Assembly (NCBI GenBank): GCA_902628195.1
Contig: CACOLY010000001.1
Coordinates: 1-64,000 of the forward strand
DNA from: an uncultured Pelagibacteraceae bacterium
Lineage (GTDB): Bacteria; Pseudomonadota; Alphaproteobacteria; Pelagibacterales; Pelagibacteraceae
Length of the DNA: 64,000 nucleotides
Direction: 5' to 3'
This document shows, in pieces, positions 21,221-33,761 of the stretch; the first letter of the stretch is position 1, and each line of letters begins with the position of its first letter. The notes under the pieces are model-generated. The model was not told the DNA's origin, ran no database searches, and saw only the letters and a program-made list of their open reading frames with translations. The position numbers and the translations under genes were made by a program.

Positions 21221-21883
21221 TTATTCTACTTTCCAATCAGTAGGGAAAGTTACATAATTAACTTGTATACATCGTCTTTCTTTTAAAATTTTTTTCTTTT
21301 CCATTCCGTGCCATGTACCAGGACCACTGGTAAACAAATAACCATAATTATGTTTATAGGGTACTGTTTTAACTTTTTTTAAATCTTTATCATAAAAATC
21401 TGTTCCTAAATCTTCAGACTCATTTGTTTTATTTACGAAAATTAGACCTGACATCAATTTTTCTTTAATATCACAATGAGGTTTAAGCCAAAATCCTTCT
21501 CTATCACAAATTACCTCAACTCTTACATAAGAGTTAGATAAATCCTTCTTAATCATTTTAGAAATTGTTTCATAAGTTTTTTTAGACTGAAGTTCTTTGA
21601 TAAAATTTACTAAATTTGGAAATTGAAAAGCATTTTCTTTAGTTATAAAACATCTGAACTTTAACGCCTTACCGCCAGATGCTATCCCCTCTCTGAAATC
21701 GGCTGCTCCCCCATCAATTGCGCGTGTGCCATCATATGAAAGGTTATGCTTTCTTACGTCAGGAATGTCGGTATTAATTATTTCTTTAATTTGTTCATCA
21801 GTAAGAGCATTATCATACTCCCAATGATCAAACGGAAATTGATGTTTTTTTGATTGTTTTAAAATGGAATTAAGAAAATTCAT
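21221..21883 (-). CDS. Putative 2-oxoglutarate/Fe(II)-type oxygenase
   Basis: The 220 residues resemble a double-stranded beta-helix 2OG-Fe(II) dioxygenase. Candidate iron ligands are His and Asp in LKPHCDIKEK and the distal His in GPGTWHGMEKK. A downstream Arg in ERRCIQVNYV fits the 2-oxoglutarate anchor. The substrate is unknown. The start overlaps the end of the ELM1-like gene by 14 nt, so the two are co-transcribed and may act on the same surface or nucleotide-sugar product. The family call rests on motif spacing only. Confidence 0.6.
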   Translation of the reverse strand: MNFLNSILKQSKKHQFPFDHWEYDNALTDEQIKEIINTDIPDVRKHNLSYDGTRAIDGGAADFREGIASGGKALKFRCFITKENAFQFPNLVNFIKELQSKKTYETISKMIKKDLSNSYVRVEVICDREGFWLKPHCDIKEKLMSGLIFVNKTNESEDLGTDFYDKDLKKVKTVPYKHNYGYLFTSGPGTWHGMEKKKILKERRCIQVNYVTFPTDWKVE

Positions 21884-22820
21884 AATTTTTTATTTTTTCT
21901 TTTATATAACTCGATATCCTATTGGTTTCATTAAGTTTTTCATAATTCCAGCTTTCAACTGTATTTTCCAAATCTTTAATAATATTTAGAGATTTAAATA
22001 ATTCAAAAAATTTAATAAATCTCTCATTTTTTTTAGTTGAAGGCATTTGAGCTACATAAATTGGTTTTCCTGTTATAGCAGCCTCTGAAATCATAGAAGT
22101 TGAGTCACAAGTTACAACAATATAATTCGATATTTTTAAAGAGGATAGATAAGCTTTTTTATCAACCTTAGTAATAATTATTTGATCATTACCAAAATAA
22201 TTCTTTGCTAAATCAATTATTTTTTGAGGTGTTCTCATTGAGGGAATAATTATTAATTGAAATCCTTTGTTGATAAAATTTCTATCTATTTTTGAGAATA
22301 TTTCCTTGATGGCTTGCTCATTATAATCATAATATTTATTTGGTCCTCCTACAATTAATGTAACTAAATTTTCTTTCTTTATTTGAGATTTTAAATAATC
22401 TTTATTTCCATCTAATTCCTCACCCCTCAAATAATGGATTGCTCCCCTAGTTGTTATGACATTTTTACCATTTACTCCATCATGTTCAGGAATGACAACA
22501 AAATCAAAATTATCTAGTGAAACTTTTGGATCTTGAATATGAATATTCAATATTTTTTTTTTTAACTTTTTCTTTAAATAAAGTGATGGAATTACACTCT
22601 TTCTTCCACAAGAGATGATAATATCAAACTTTTTATCAATCCTATTTTTAAATACAAAAGATTGTATTGGAGTTATTTTTGGAGGAATTAGTTTCCAAAA
22701 ATTATTTAGTTCAATTTTTTCGTGCATAAAATCTAAATCTAGTGCTTTAGCTAGACCTTCCACCTGGCTAATCATGCCATGCATACCCTCTGTTAATAAT
22801 AAACCTTTTAATTTAGACAT
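21870..22820 (-). CDS. ELM1/DUF1022 family protein (GT-B-like fold)
   Basis: The 316-residue protein matches the mitochondrial-fission ELM1 (DUF1022) family found in alphaproteobacteria and plants. Features include GLLLTEGMHGMISQVEGLAKAL at the start, IISCGRKSVIPSLYLKK, HIQDPKVSLDNFD, VIPEHDGVNGKNVITTRGAIH, LIVGGPNKYYDY, and CDSTSMISEAAITGKPIY at the C-terminal side. The bacterial function is not established. The fold recalls GT-B glycosyltransferases. Only 21 nt separate its start from that of trxB on the other strand. Confidence 0.82.
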   Translation of the reverse strand: MSKLKGLLLTEGMHGMISQVEGLAKALDLDFMHEKIELNNFWKLIPPKITPIQSFVFKNRIDKKFDIIISCGRKSVIPSLYLKKKLKKKILNIHIQDPKVSLDNFDFVVIPEHDGVNGKNVITTRGAIHYLRGEELDGNKDYLKSQIKKENLVTLIVGGPNKYYDYNEQAIKEIFSKIDRNFINKGFQLIIIPSMRTPQKIIDLAKNYFGNDQIIITKVDKKAYLSSLKISNYIVVTCDSTSMISEAAITGKPIYVAQMPSTKKNERFIKFFELFKSLNIIKDLENTVESWNYEKLNETNRISSYIKEKIKNYEFS

Positions 22821-22841
22821 TAATTACTATATAGCTCTCAT

Positions 22842-23786
22842 ATGAGTCAAAATCCAACTAAACACACAAAAGTGTTAATAATTGGATCTGGTCCTGCCGG
22901 ATACACTGCTGCAGTTTATGCTGCTAGAGCAATGCTTAATCCAATTTTAGTTTACGGTTCAGCTCCTGGTGGACAACTAACTACTACTACTGATGTTGAA
23001 AATTATCCTGGTTTTGCTGATGTTATCCAAGGTCCCTGGCTTATGGACCAGATGAAAGATCAAGCTAAAGCTGTTGGAACTGAAATGATTGAAGATCATA
23101 TAGCTTCAGTGAATTTAAAATCAAAACCTTTTGAAGCAATTGGGGATAGTGGTCAAAAATATACGGCTGATAGTATAATTATTTCGACTGGTGCCCAAGC
23201 AAGATGGTTGAATTTAAAATCTGAGCAAGAATTTAGAGGATTTGGAGTTTCAGCATGTGCTACATGTGATGGTTTCTTTTTTAAAAATAAAGAAGTTGCA
23301 GTTGTAGGTGGTGGTAATGCTGCTGTTGAAGAGGCTATGTTTTTAACAAAATTTGCATCTAAAGTAAAATTGATCCACAGAAGAAATAGTTTGAGGGCTG
23401 AAAAAATGCTTCAAAAGAAATTAATGGAAAACAAAAAAATCGAAATTATTTGGGACTCTGTTGTAGAGGACGTTGTTGGAGACAAAGACCCTAAAAATGT
23501 TAAAGGAATTAAAGTGAAAAATGTTAAAACAAATAAAATTGAAGAAATTAAATTAGATGGAGTTTTTATTGCCATAGGTCATGACCCAGCTACACAATTA
23601 TTTAAAAATCAACTCCAAATGGATAATGAAGGTTATTTGATTACAAAACCAGATTCCACGGAAACTAACATACCAGGTGTTTATGCGGCTGGTGATGTTA
23701 AGGATAAAACATTTAGACAAGCAGTGACTGCAGCTGGAATGGGATGTATGGCAGCTCTAGAAGCTGAAAAATTCTTATCACACTAA
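22842..23786 (+). CDS. trxB: TrxB, thioredoxin reductase (NADPH)
   Basis: TrxB reduces thioredoxin with NADPH through FAD and a redox disulphide. The 314 residues have the FAD loop IGSGPAGYTAAVYAARA near the N-terminus, the active-site CATCDG, the NADPH loop VVGGGNAAVEEAMFL and a C-terminal FAD-binding GVYAAGDVKD. This is the standard low-molecular-weight bacterial form. A GTG-started gene begins one base after its stop, so they form an operon. Confidence 0.97.
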   Translation: MSQNPTKHTKVLIIGSGPAGYTAAVYAARAMLNPILVYGSAPGGQLTTTTDVENYPGFADVIQGPWLMDQMKDQAKAVGTEMIEDHIASVNLKSKPFEAIGDSGQKYTADSIIISTGAQARWLNLKSEQEFRGFGVSACATCDGFFFKNKEVAVVGGGNAAVEEAMFLTKFASKVKLIHRRNSLRAEKMLQKKLMENKKIEIIWDSVVEDVVGDKDPKNVKGIKVKNVKTNKIEEIKLDGVFIAIGHDPATQLFKNQLQMDNEGYLITKPDSTETNIPGVYAAGDVKDKTFRQAVTAAGMGCMAALEAEKFLSH

Positions 23787-23787
23787 C

Positions 23788-24735
23788 GTGAAAAATAACC
23801 TACATGTATTTTTAGGTGCAACTGTGGCTGATGCTGCTGCAAGACCTTTGCATTGGGTTTATAATCAAAAAAAGCTAAATTCCTTTATTAAAGGAAAAAA
23901 AGATTTCTCTTTTCTTAAGAAAAATAAAAGTCCTTTTTATAATATCAAAACAGGTAAAGTCTCAGGATACAATGAAATTGGTCAAGTAATGTTCAAAACA
24001 TTACTTGAAGGTCATGAAAATATTAATGAGCGTTTTAAGAAAAATATTCAAAAAAATTTTGGTCCTGGAAGTGATTATTGGAAAAACTTAAGTCTAAGAT
24101 CAAAATATAAAAAAGTAAAAGACTGGCGAGGCATAATTAAAGGGCCATGGATACATCAAAACGTAATTGAAACTATCAAAAATATTAAATTAAGAAAAAA
24201 ATTAACGGGTGGCGCTAAAGTAAACGAGTCAGATGGTTTTTGTGCGAGTCTTCCCTTCTTTCTATATGGTTTTGATTTCAAAAACATAGAAAAAATAATC
24301 TCTACTGTGACAATTTCAAAAGTAAGTCACAAATATGCTTTGGCAAAATTTCATATAATAAACTTAGCTCTTAAAGGTGCAAAAAATCCAGTAAATGAAT
24401 TTGTTAAAAAATTTAAAAAAAATCCCTATTTTAAGATAATAATAAACGACATAATAAAAATAAGAAGATTAAAATTAAAGTCTCATTCATCAATTGTAAA
24501 AAAACTGGGAATGGCCTGTAGCTACCCAGGAACTTTTAATAGCTCAATTCATGCAATATTAAGTTCAACCAATTATAAGAGAGCTATTTTAAAAACAATT
24601 AAGGCAGGTGGATGCAATTGCTCTAGAGCAAATTTTATTGGAGCATATTTTTCTGCCCTTAAAGGATTTAATTCTATTCCAAAATCCTGGATTAAAAAGA
24701 CTATACCCGCAAAAAAAATTTTAAATCAAAAATAA
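23788..24735 (+). CDS. Divergent ADP-ribosylglycohydrolase-fold protein
   Basis: The 315-residue protein resembles the ADP-ribosylglycohydrolase (ARH) family: an N-terminal FLGATVADAAARPLHWVY and a C-terminal GGCNCSRANFIGAYFSALKG. In active ARH enzymes the last motif is typically GGDTDT, whose aspartates bind metal. Here it reads GGCNCS (274-279), so the usual metal chemistry is doubtful. It may have another substrate or a binding role. The start is GTG at 23788, one base after trxB. It is the only gene seen here that could link to the redox function of trxB. Confidence 0.72.
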   Translation: MKNNLHVFLGATVADAAARPLHWVYNQKKLNSFIKGKKDFSFLKKNKSPFYNIKTGKVSGYNEIGQVMFKTLLEGHENINERFKKNIQKNFGPGSDYWKNLSLRSKYKKVKDWRGIIKGPWIHQNVIETIKNIKLRKKLTGGAKVNESDGFCASLPFFLYGFDFKNIEKIISTVTISKVSHKYALAKFHIINLALKGAKNPVNEFVKKFKKNPYFKIIINDIIKIRRLKLKSHSSIVKKLGMACSYPGTFNSSIHAILSSTNYKRAILKTIKAGGCNCSRANFIGAYFSALKGFNSIPKSWIKKTIPAKKILNQK

Positions 24736-24737
24736 AA

Positions 24738-28120
<3,383 letters not shown>

Positions 28121-28139
<19 letters not shown>

Positions 28140-28876
28140 TTATTACTGGTGGAGCTACTAGAATAGGTGCCGCGATTGCTAAGAAATTATCTGGTCAAAA
28201 TATAGAGATAACAATTCATTTTAATAAATCAAAATCTAAAGCAGAAGATTTAAAAAAAAAGCTACAAAGATTAGGCACTAAAGTTCATTTAGTAAGTGCA
28301 GATTTAAGTAAAGAAAGTGATATTCATAAGATAATCAAATTCTCAAAATCAAAAATGAAATTTTTTGACTGCTTAATAAATAATGCCTCATTATTTGAAA
28401 ACGATAAATTAGAAAATTTTAGTTCTAAAAGTTGGGAAAAGCATATTTCAACTAATCTTAAAGCTCCTGCTCTTTTATCAAAAGAATTTTCAAAAAATGT
28501 CAGAGGTAAAAATAACAATATAATCAATATAATTGATCAAAGAATATTTAAATTAACACCATATTTCTTCTCATACACATTAAGTAAAACAGGTCTATAT
28601 ACTTTAACTAAAACTAGTGCGATGAGCCTTTCGCCTAACATACGAGTTAATGGAATAGCACCTGGACCAACTATTAAAAATAAAAGACAATCTGAAAAAC
28701 ACTTTAAAAGTCAATATTTAGCAACTCCACTAAAACAACAAGTTGATGTAAATGAGATTTGTAATGCAGTTGACTTTTTTATTAAAAACAGTTCTATTAC
28801 AGGACAAGTTTTAGCTATAGATAGTGGTCAAAGCTTAAATTGGCAAACACCTGATATAATTAAAGGAAAAGAGTGA
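28121..28876 (+). CDS. SDR oxidoreductase, pteridine-reductase/FolM-like
   Basis: The 251-residue short-chain dehydrogenase has the nucleotide loop [13 protein letters not shown], the NNAS motif and the catalytic Tyr-Lys pair in [16 protein letters not shown]-type loops are seen in pteridine reductases and FolM. The next gene is folB, of the folate pathway, so a dihydromonapterin/dihydrofolate reductase role is a reasonable inference, not shown. The start is GTG at 28121, preceded by AGGGA, and lies inside the end of uvrB. Its stop overlaps the folB GTG. Confidence 0.8.
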
Positions 28877-29298
28877 AAAAAAATAATCTCAAAGTAGTTA
28901 AAATAGATAAAGCCAAAAGCTTATTTAATTACGAGAAAAAGATATTAATTAATGAGTTAATTTTAGACTTAAAACTTGGGTATTACGATTTTGAAAAAGA
29001 GAATTCTCAAAAAGTAAAATTTAGTCTTGAAATAGACTATCAAGATAAGAAGCCATCAAATGATAAAGATTTAAAATCAATCGTAAACTATGGAACAATT
29101 GTAAAATTAATTAAAAAACTTGTCAAAAAGAAACATTATAATTTTTTAGAAACTTTGGCTGAAGCAGTTTTTGATGAATTGTTTAAAGACAAAAGAATTG
29201 GTAAAATTATGTTAAAAATTGAAAAATTAGAAATTCTTAAAGATTGTTCATCAGTTGGAATACAAATTTCTAAAATAAGAAGCCATGTTAAGTCCTAA
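28873..29298 (+). CDS. folB: FolB, dihydroneopterin aldolase
   Basis: FolB converts dihydroneopterin to 6-hydroxymethyl-dihydropterin in folate synthesis. The family pattern is visible: [21 protein letters not shown] (the usual GxxxxExxxxQ-type start), [10 protein letters not shown] (substrate-binding tyrosine region), [13 protein letters not shown] with the conserved Glu, and a final KIEK. The 141 residues exceed the usual ~120 owing to a lysine-rich N-terminal extension of about 20 residues. The GTG start overlaps the preceding stop (GTGA). Confidence 0.87.
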   Translation: MKKNNLKVVKIDKAKSLFNYEKKILINELILDLKLGYYDFEKENSQKVKFSLEIDYQDKKPSNDKDLKSIVNYGTIVKLIKKLVKKKHYNFLETLAEAVFDELFKDKRIGKIMLKIEKLEILKDCSSVGIQISKIRSHVKS

Positions 29299-31120
29299 AA
29301 CTGGAAAAGAAATAATTAAAAAAGAATTACCTTTAATACCAAAGCTCCCTGGAGTTTATAGAATGTTAAACTCTAAAAACGAAATCTTGTATGTTGGAAA
29401 AGCTAAAAATCTTCCCAATCGTTTAAAGAGTTATGTCTCAGAGAAAAATCATATCATTAGAACTGAGAGGATGTTGTCTCAAACTGAAAAGCTTGAAATC
29501 ACAACTACAACTAATGAAAGTGAGGCCCTACTGCTAGAAGCAAACTTAATTAAAAAACACAAACCTAAATTTAATATATTGCTTAAAGATGATAAATCTT
29601 TTCCATATATATTTATCTCAGATCATGAATTTCCAAGAATTGAAAGACACAGAGGAGCAAAAAATAAACCTGGAAAATATTATGGACCATTTGCGAGCTC
29701 TCTTGCAGTGAATAGTGCTATTAAAACTCTTCAGCGTATATTCTTAATAAGATCATGTACTGATAAACAAGTAGAAGCAGGAGATAAAACTTGCTTTAAT
29801 TATTTTTTAAAGAGATGTGCTGGTCCTTGCGGAGGAAAGATAGACAAAAATGATTACGCCAAACTAGTAGAGGCTGCAGATGAATTTTTAAGTAAAGGTA
29901 GATCAAGAAAAATACAGCAAACTCTTTCTTCTCAAATGGAAAATGCTAGTGAAGAATTAGATTTTGAGAAAGCTGCAATAATAAGAGATAAAATTAAATC
30001 TTTAAATATTATTCAGTCTTCTTTGACTATAAGTGATGTAAATTTAACTGAGGCAGACGTAATAGCTGGGTATAAAGAATCTGGAAAAACTTGTATTCAA
30101 GTATTTTTCTATAGATCAAAACAAAATTGGGGAAATCAAGCTTTTTTTCCAAAACATGATCCTGAAGAAAAATTAAGCAACATTTTAAATTCTTTTATTA
30201 CACAGTTTTATGAAAATAAAGCAGTTCCAAGAACAATAATTCTGAGTGAAGATATTGAAGAAAAAAAATTAATAGAAAAAACTCTCTCAAAAAAAGAAGG
30301 TAAACAGATTAGTATTTCTATTGCAAAGAAAGGATCAAAACTAAAGGTTATCAATTTGGCAATTAAAAATGCTAAAAATAGTTTGAATAGAAATCTTTAT
30401 GAAAGTCAAAATAATAGAAAATTACTAGATGAAGTTTCAAAAAAATTTAAAATTGATAATACTGTAAGTCTTATTGAAGTTTATGATAACAGTCATATTC
30501 AAGGAACAAATAGTGTTGGAGCCCTAATAACTTATGGTGAAGAGGGTTTTATCAAAAAAAGATATAGAAAATTTAATATAAAAAACGAAAACTTCAAACA
30601 GGACGACTATGGTATGATTAGAGAGGTCTTGAGCAGAAGGTTCAAACGAGCGATACAGGAAAAAGGAAATTTCTTAACCTTTCCAGATCTTGTGATTATT
30701 GATGGTGGTAAGGGGCAATATTCATCAGCAAGAGAAACACTCAATGAATTAGGGCTAAATGAAATACCGGTTATAGCTATAGCAAAAGGTAAATTTAGAA
30801 ATAGTGGAAATGAGACTTTTTTTCATGACGGTAAAGAATATAAATTTTCTAAGAATGACCCTACTTTATTTTTTTTACAAAGAATACGTGATGAAGCCCA
30901 TAGATTTGCAATAAGTGCTCATAGAGCAAAAAGAAAAAAAGGAATTAGCAAGTCATTGCTTGATCAAATTGAAGGTATAGGTTCTATTAGAAAAAGAGCA
31001 TTATTAAATCATTTTGGCTCCGCAAGAGCTGTTGAGTCTGCGAGCTTAGATGAGATTAAATCTGTGGAGGGCGTAGAGGAAAAAGTTGCAAAAAAGATAT
31101 ATAATTTCTTTCACGAATAA
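29285..31120 (+). CDS. uvrC: UvrC, excinuclease ABC subunit C
   Basis: UvrC makes both incisions in nucleotide excision repair. The 611 residues have the N-terminal GIY-YIG nuclease domain ([26 protein letters not shown]), a UVR motif ([16 protein letters not shown]), the RNase H-like nuclease with [15 protein letters not shown] and VIIDGGKGQ, and C-terminal tandem helix-hairpin-helix motifs ([20 protein letters not shown]). It overlaps folB by 14 nt. Being in one run with uvrB suggests joint expression. Confidence 0.98.
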   Translation: MLSPKTGKEIIKKELPLIPKLPGVYRMLNSKNEILYVGKAKNLPNRLKSYVSEKNHIIRTERMLSQTEKLEITTTTNESEALLLEANLIKKHKPKFNILLKDDKSFPYIFISDHEFPRIERHRGAKNKPGKYYGPFASSLAVNSAIKTLQRIFLIRSCTDKQVEAGDKTCFNYFLKRCAGPCGGKIDKNDYAKLVEAADEFLSKGRSRKIQQTLSSQMENASEELDFEKAAIIRDKIKSLNIIQSSLTISDVNLTEADVIAGYKESGKTCIQVFFYRSKQNWGNQAFFPKHDPEEKLSNILNSFITQFYENKAVPRTIILSEDIEEKKLIEKTLSKKEGKQISISIAKKGSKLKVINLAIKNAKNSLNRNLYESQNNRKLLDEVSKKFKIDNTVSLIEVYDNSHIQGTNSVGALITYGEEGFIKKRYRKFNIKNENFKQDDYGMIREVLSRRFKRAIQEKGNFLTFPDLVIIDGGKGQYSSARETLNELGLNEIPVIAIAKGKFRNSGNETFFHDGKEYKFSKNDPTLFFLQRIRDEAHRFAISAHRAKRKKGISKSLLDQIEGIGSIRKRALLNHFGSARAVESASLDEIKSVEGVEEKVAKKIYNFFHE

Positions 31121-31126
31121 AAAAAT

Positions 31127-31711
31127 ATGCTTAAAAAAATACCAAATATTCTAACTATTGGAAGAATTTTAATTGTTCCTTTTTTTGTTTTAGCTTTTTA
31201 TTTGCCGGGTTTCTATGGAGATTTAACTGCGTTGATTTTATTCATAGTAGCTTCATTTACCGATTTTTTAGATGGAATGTTAGCTAGATTTCTTGGAGAA
31301 GAGTCAAAACTTGGTGAATTACTAGATCCAATTGCTGATAAAATTATTATAGCTACAGCCCTTATTCTTTTAGTGATGGATGGCACAATTCGTAACTATG
31401 AAGTGATTGCAGCAATAATAATCTTAACAAGAGAAATTTTAATTTCTGGTTTAAGAGAATTTTTAGCCAAAGGAAAAATAAAACTTCCTGTGTCTAACTT
31501 AGCAAAACTTAAAACTGTTTTACAAATGATTTCTATTGCTCTTTTGCTTTCTGGAGATACTGGAAATAAAATTATAAATTTTCAAGATTACAATGCTCAA
31601 ACGATTGGAATTATACTTTTATGGTTATCTGCAGCTCTAACTCTTTTTACAGGATACGAATATATGCGTAAAGGTATTGATCATGCTATATCAGAAGATA
31701 GCAAAGATTAA
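31127..31711 (+). CDS. pgsA: PgsA, CDP-diacylglycerol-glycerol-3-phosphate phosphatidyltransferase
   Basis: PgsA makes phosphatidylglycerophosphate, the precursor of phosphatidylglycerol. The 194-residue membrane protein has the CDP-alcohol phosphatidyltransferase signature DG-x2-AR-x8-G-x3-D-x3-D, seen as DGMLARFLGEESKLGELLDPIADK split across residues ~47-69. The opening PNILTIGRILIVP is typical. It follows uvrC by 6 nt, a common alphaproteobacterial arrangement. Its stop shares a TTAA with the ilvE stop on the opposite strand. Confidence 0.96.
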   Translation: MLKKIPNILTIGRILIVPFFVLAFYLPGFYGDLTALILFIVASFTDFLDGMLARFLGEESKLGELLDPIADKIIIATALILLVMDGTIRNYEVIAAIIILTREILISGLREFLAKGKIKLPVSNLAKLKTVLQMISIALLLSGDTGNKIINFQDYNAQTIGIILLWLSAALTLFTGYEYMRKGIDHAISEDSKD

Positions 31712-32589
31712 GCTGCTTTTTTCTTTTTTACTAGAGACTGGTAGCTCTCATTTAAGTCGATAATCATTTTACAAACTTTAAATTTATAATCAGCAATACA
31801 TGACACTGGTGTTACCTCTGCTGCTGTTCCTGTCAAAAAACATCCAGCAAAATTTGAAAGCTCTTTAGGATTTATTTTTCTTTCATGAACTTTAATATTT
31901 TTTGATTTTGCTATTTCAATTACAGTTCTTCTTGTAATACCGTCTAGAAATGAATCTGGTATTGGTGTATGTAATTCTCCATTTTTGTCTTTAAAAAAGA
32001 TATTCGCTCCAGTTGCCTCAGCAACATTTCCCTCATGATCTAACATTAAAGAATCTGTGTAACCTTGTTTTTCTGCTTCATGTTTTGATAATGTGCAAAT
32101 CATATAAAGACCTGATGCTTTAGTATCCCATGGAATTGTGTCTGGAGCAGGTCTTCTCCAGCTAGAAATATTTAATCTTATCCCTTCAACTTTAAGTTTA
32201 GGATCAAAATATGAACCCCATTCCCATGTTGCAATTGCAACATGTATTTTTGTTTGCTGAGCAGAAATAGCCATCATTTCACTTCCTCTCCACGCAACAG
32301 GTCTAACATAACCATTCTCAACTTTTTGATTTAGAATAATATTTTTACATGCTAAATTAATTTCATCTTCGCTATATGGAATTTCAAAACCCATTCTTCT
32401 TGCAGAGTGAAATAATCTTGATGTATGTTCCTCTAGCTTAAATATGGACCCATCGTAAACTCTTTCTCCCTCAAAAACACAACTTGCGTAATGCAAACCA
32501 TGGCTCAATACATGAAGTTTGACATCTGACCAATCTACCAATTCGCCATTGTACCATATTTTACCAGATCTTTTATCGTAAGGTATCAT
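31708..32589 (-). CDS. ilvE: IlvE, branched-chain amino acid aminotransferase
   Basis: This fold-type IV PLP enzyme performs the last step of Leu, Ile and Val synthesis and the first of their breakdown. The 293 residues show WYNGELVDW at the start, GLHYASCVFEGERVYDG, a SGLYMICTLSKHEAEKQGY lysine region, EATGANIFF and the C-terminal FLTGTAAEVTPV. The protein ends in a lysine-rich tail. A strong promoter-like sequence lies 21-49 nt upstream. Divergent from the MarR-type gene. Confidence 0.95.
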   Translation of the reverse strand: MIPYDKRSGKIWYNGELVDWSDVKLHVLSHGLHYASCVFEGERVYDGSIFKLEEHTSRLFHSARRMGFEIPYSEDEINLACKNIILNQKVENGYVRPVAWRGSEMMAISAQQTKIHVAIATWEWGSYFDPKLKVEGIRLNISSWRRPAPDTIPWDTKASGLYMICTLSKHEAEKQGYTDSLMLDHEGNVAEATGANIFFKDKNGELHTPIPDSFLDGITRRTVIEIAKSKNIKVHERKINPKELSNFAGCFLTGTAAEVTPVSCIADYKFKVCKMIIDLNESYQSLVKKKKAA

Positions 32590-32602
32590 TGAAAAAAAAT
32601 TC

Positions 32603-32631
32603 TTACTGAAAAATATCTTTGTATCTATAAT
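32603..32631 (+). promoter_or_regulatory. Candidate promoter of the MarR/response-regulator operon
   Basis: A perfect TATAAT (32626-32631) lies about 23 nt before the ATG. The matching -35 position, 17 nt upstream, is TTACTG (32603-32608), a poor match. The element lies within the ilvE promoter, so the two could compete. Confidence 0.4.
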
Positions 32632-32638
32632 ATGTCAA
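32610..32638 (-). promoter_or_regulatory. Predicted ilvE promoter
   Basis: On the minus strand, consensus TTGACA (32633-32638) is followed after 17 nt by TATTTT (32610-32615). The start point would be about 14 nt before the ilvE ATG. It overlaps the candidate promoter for the divergent MarR gene. Confidence 0.65.
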
Positions 32639-32653
32639 TATAACTTACCTATA

Positions 32654-33091
32654 ATGAAAGAACTTTTATATCTTAAAGATGATCAATTAAAAGAGCTAAT
32701 CGAAAAATTATTCTTAAGTTACAGGGAAACATTTTCAGATTCTAAAAAAGTCCTTAGTAAATATTCTTTAGGGCTTGCTCATCAAAAAGTTATTCACTTA
32801 TTATCTATGTATGAGGGTATCTCAATTTCTGAATTAATGGCTAAATTAAAGGTAACAAAACAAAGTTTAAATAGAGTTCTGAAAGACCTTTCAAAATTAG
32901 AGATTATAAATTTTGAAAAAGATAATAAAGACTCACGAGTAAAACATGCTTTTTTAAATGAAAAGGGTAAAAAAATATTTGATGAAATTTTTGAGATACA
33001 AAAAAAAAGGATTTACAATGCTTTGTTAAATTCAAGCTCAGAAGAGGTTATTAATTTTGATAATGTATTAAAAAAGATTATTAATGGATAA
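32654..33091 (+). CDS. MarR-family transcriptional regulator (PetP-like)
   Basis: The 145 residues fold as a winged helix of the MarR type: GLAHQKVIHLLSMYEGISISELMAKLKVTKQSLNRVLKDL is the DNA-binding region, followed by a DKDSRVKHAFLNEKGKK-like wing. An operon of a MarR gene followed by an OmpR-type regulator, next to ilvE, resembles petP-petR of Rhodobacter, which are needed for cytochrome bc1 expression. The bc1 genes lie 8 kb downstream. The link is inference. It overlaps the next gene by 8 nt. Confidence 0.87.
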   Translation: MKELLYLKDDQLKELIEKLFLSYRETFSDSKKVLSKYSLGLAHQKVIHLLSMYEGISISELMAKLKVTKQSLNRVLKDLSKLEIINFEKDNKDSRVKHAFLNEKGKKIFDEIFEIQKKRIYNALLNSSSEEVINFDNVLKKIING

Positions 33092-33761
33092 ATTTAAAGC
33101 ACATATATTAGTTGTAGATGACGATGATGGAATTCGATCTTTAGTCAAAAAATATCTTAATGAAAATGATTATTTGGTTACTACTGCTAATAGTGCAGAA
33201 GATGCAATGGAAAAAATTAAGGTAATTGAATTCGATTTAATAATCTTAGATATTATGATGCCAGGCAAAAGCGGTTTGGATTTCATAAATGAAAAAAAAA
33301 AAGAATTGGAAACACCAATAATATTATTAACTGCTAAAGGAAATACTGACGAAAGGATAGAGGGCTTAGAGATTGGTGCTGATGATTACTTACCAAAACC
33401 ATTTGAACCTAAAGAATTAATTCTTCGTATCAAAAATATCATTAGTAAAACAAAAAAAATGAATCCTAAAAGAGTTATTGAATTTGAGACAGTGAAAATT
33501 GATCTTAATAAACTTTTAATTTCTAAAAATAACAAAGAATTTAAAATTAATAAAACAGAGAAATTAATATTAGAAAAGATGATTAATAATCCGGGTAAAA
33601 CCTTTTCAAGAGAAGATATAGGTAAACTGATAGATTTAGATAAAGAAAGATCTATTGATGTAATAATTACCAGATTAAGAAAAAAAATTGAGTCTGATCC
33701 AAAAAAACCAAAATTTTTACAAACAAATAGAGGTGCAGGATATGTTTTATGGATTGAATAG
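33084..33761 (+). CDS. OmpR-family response regulator (PetR-like)
   Basis: The 225 residues have a receiver domain with the acidic cluster VVDDDDG, phospho-acceptor Asp56 in LIILDIMMPGKSG, a Thr switch in LLTAKG and the conserved Lys in YLPKPF. A C-terminal winged-helix domain (DKERSIDVIITRLRKKIE, TNRGAGYVLW) binds DNA. The partner kinase follows immediately, with overlap. PetR of Rhodobacter is the best functional analogy; OmpR/EnvZ-like control is the alternative. Confidence 0.93.
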   Translation: MDKFKAHILVVDDDDGIRSLVKKYLNENDYLVTTANSAEDAMEKIKVIEFDLIILDIMMPGKSGLDFINEKKKELETPIILLTAKGNTDERIEGLEIGADDYLPKPFEPKELILRIKNIISKTKKMNPKRVIEFETVKIDLNKLLISKNNKEFKINKTEKLILEKMINNPGKTFSREDIGKLIDLDKERSIDVIITRLRKKIESDPKKPKFLQTNRGAGYVLWIE

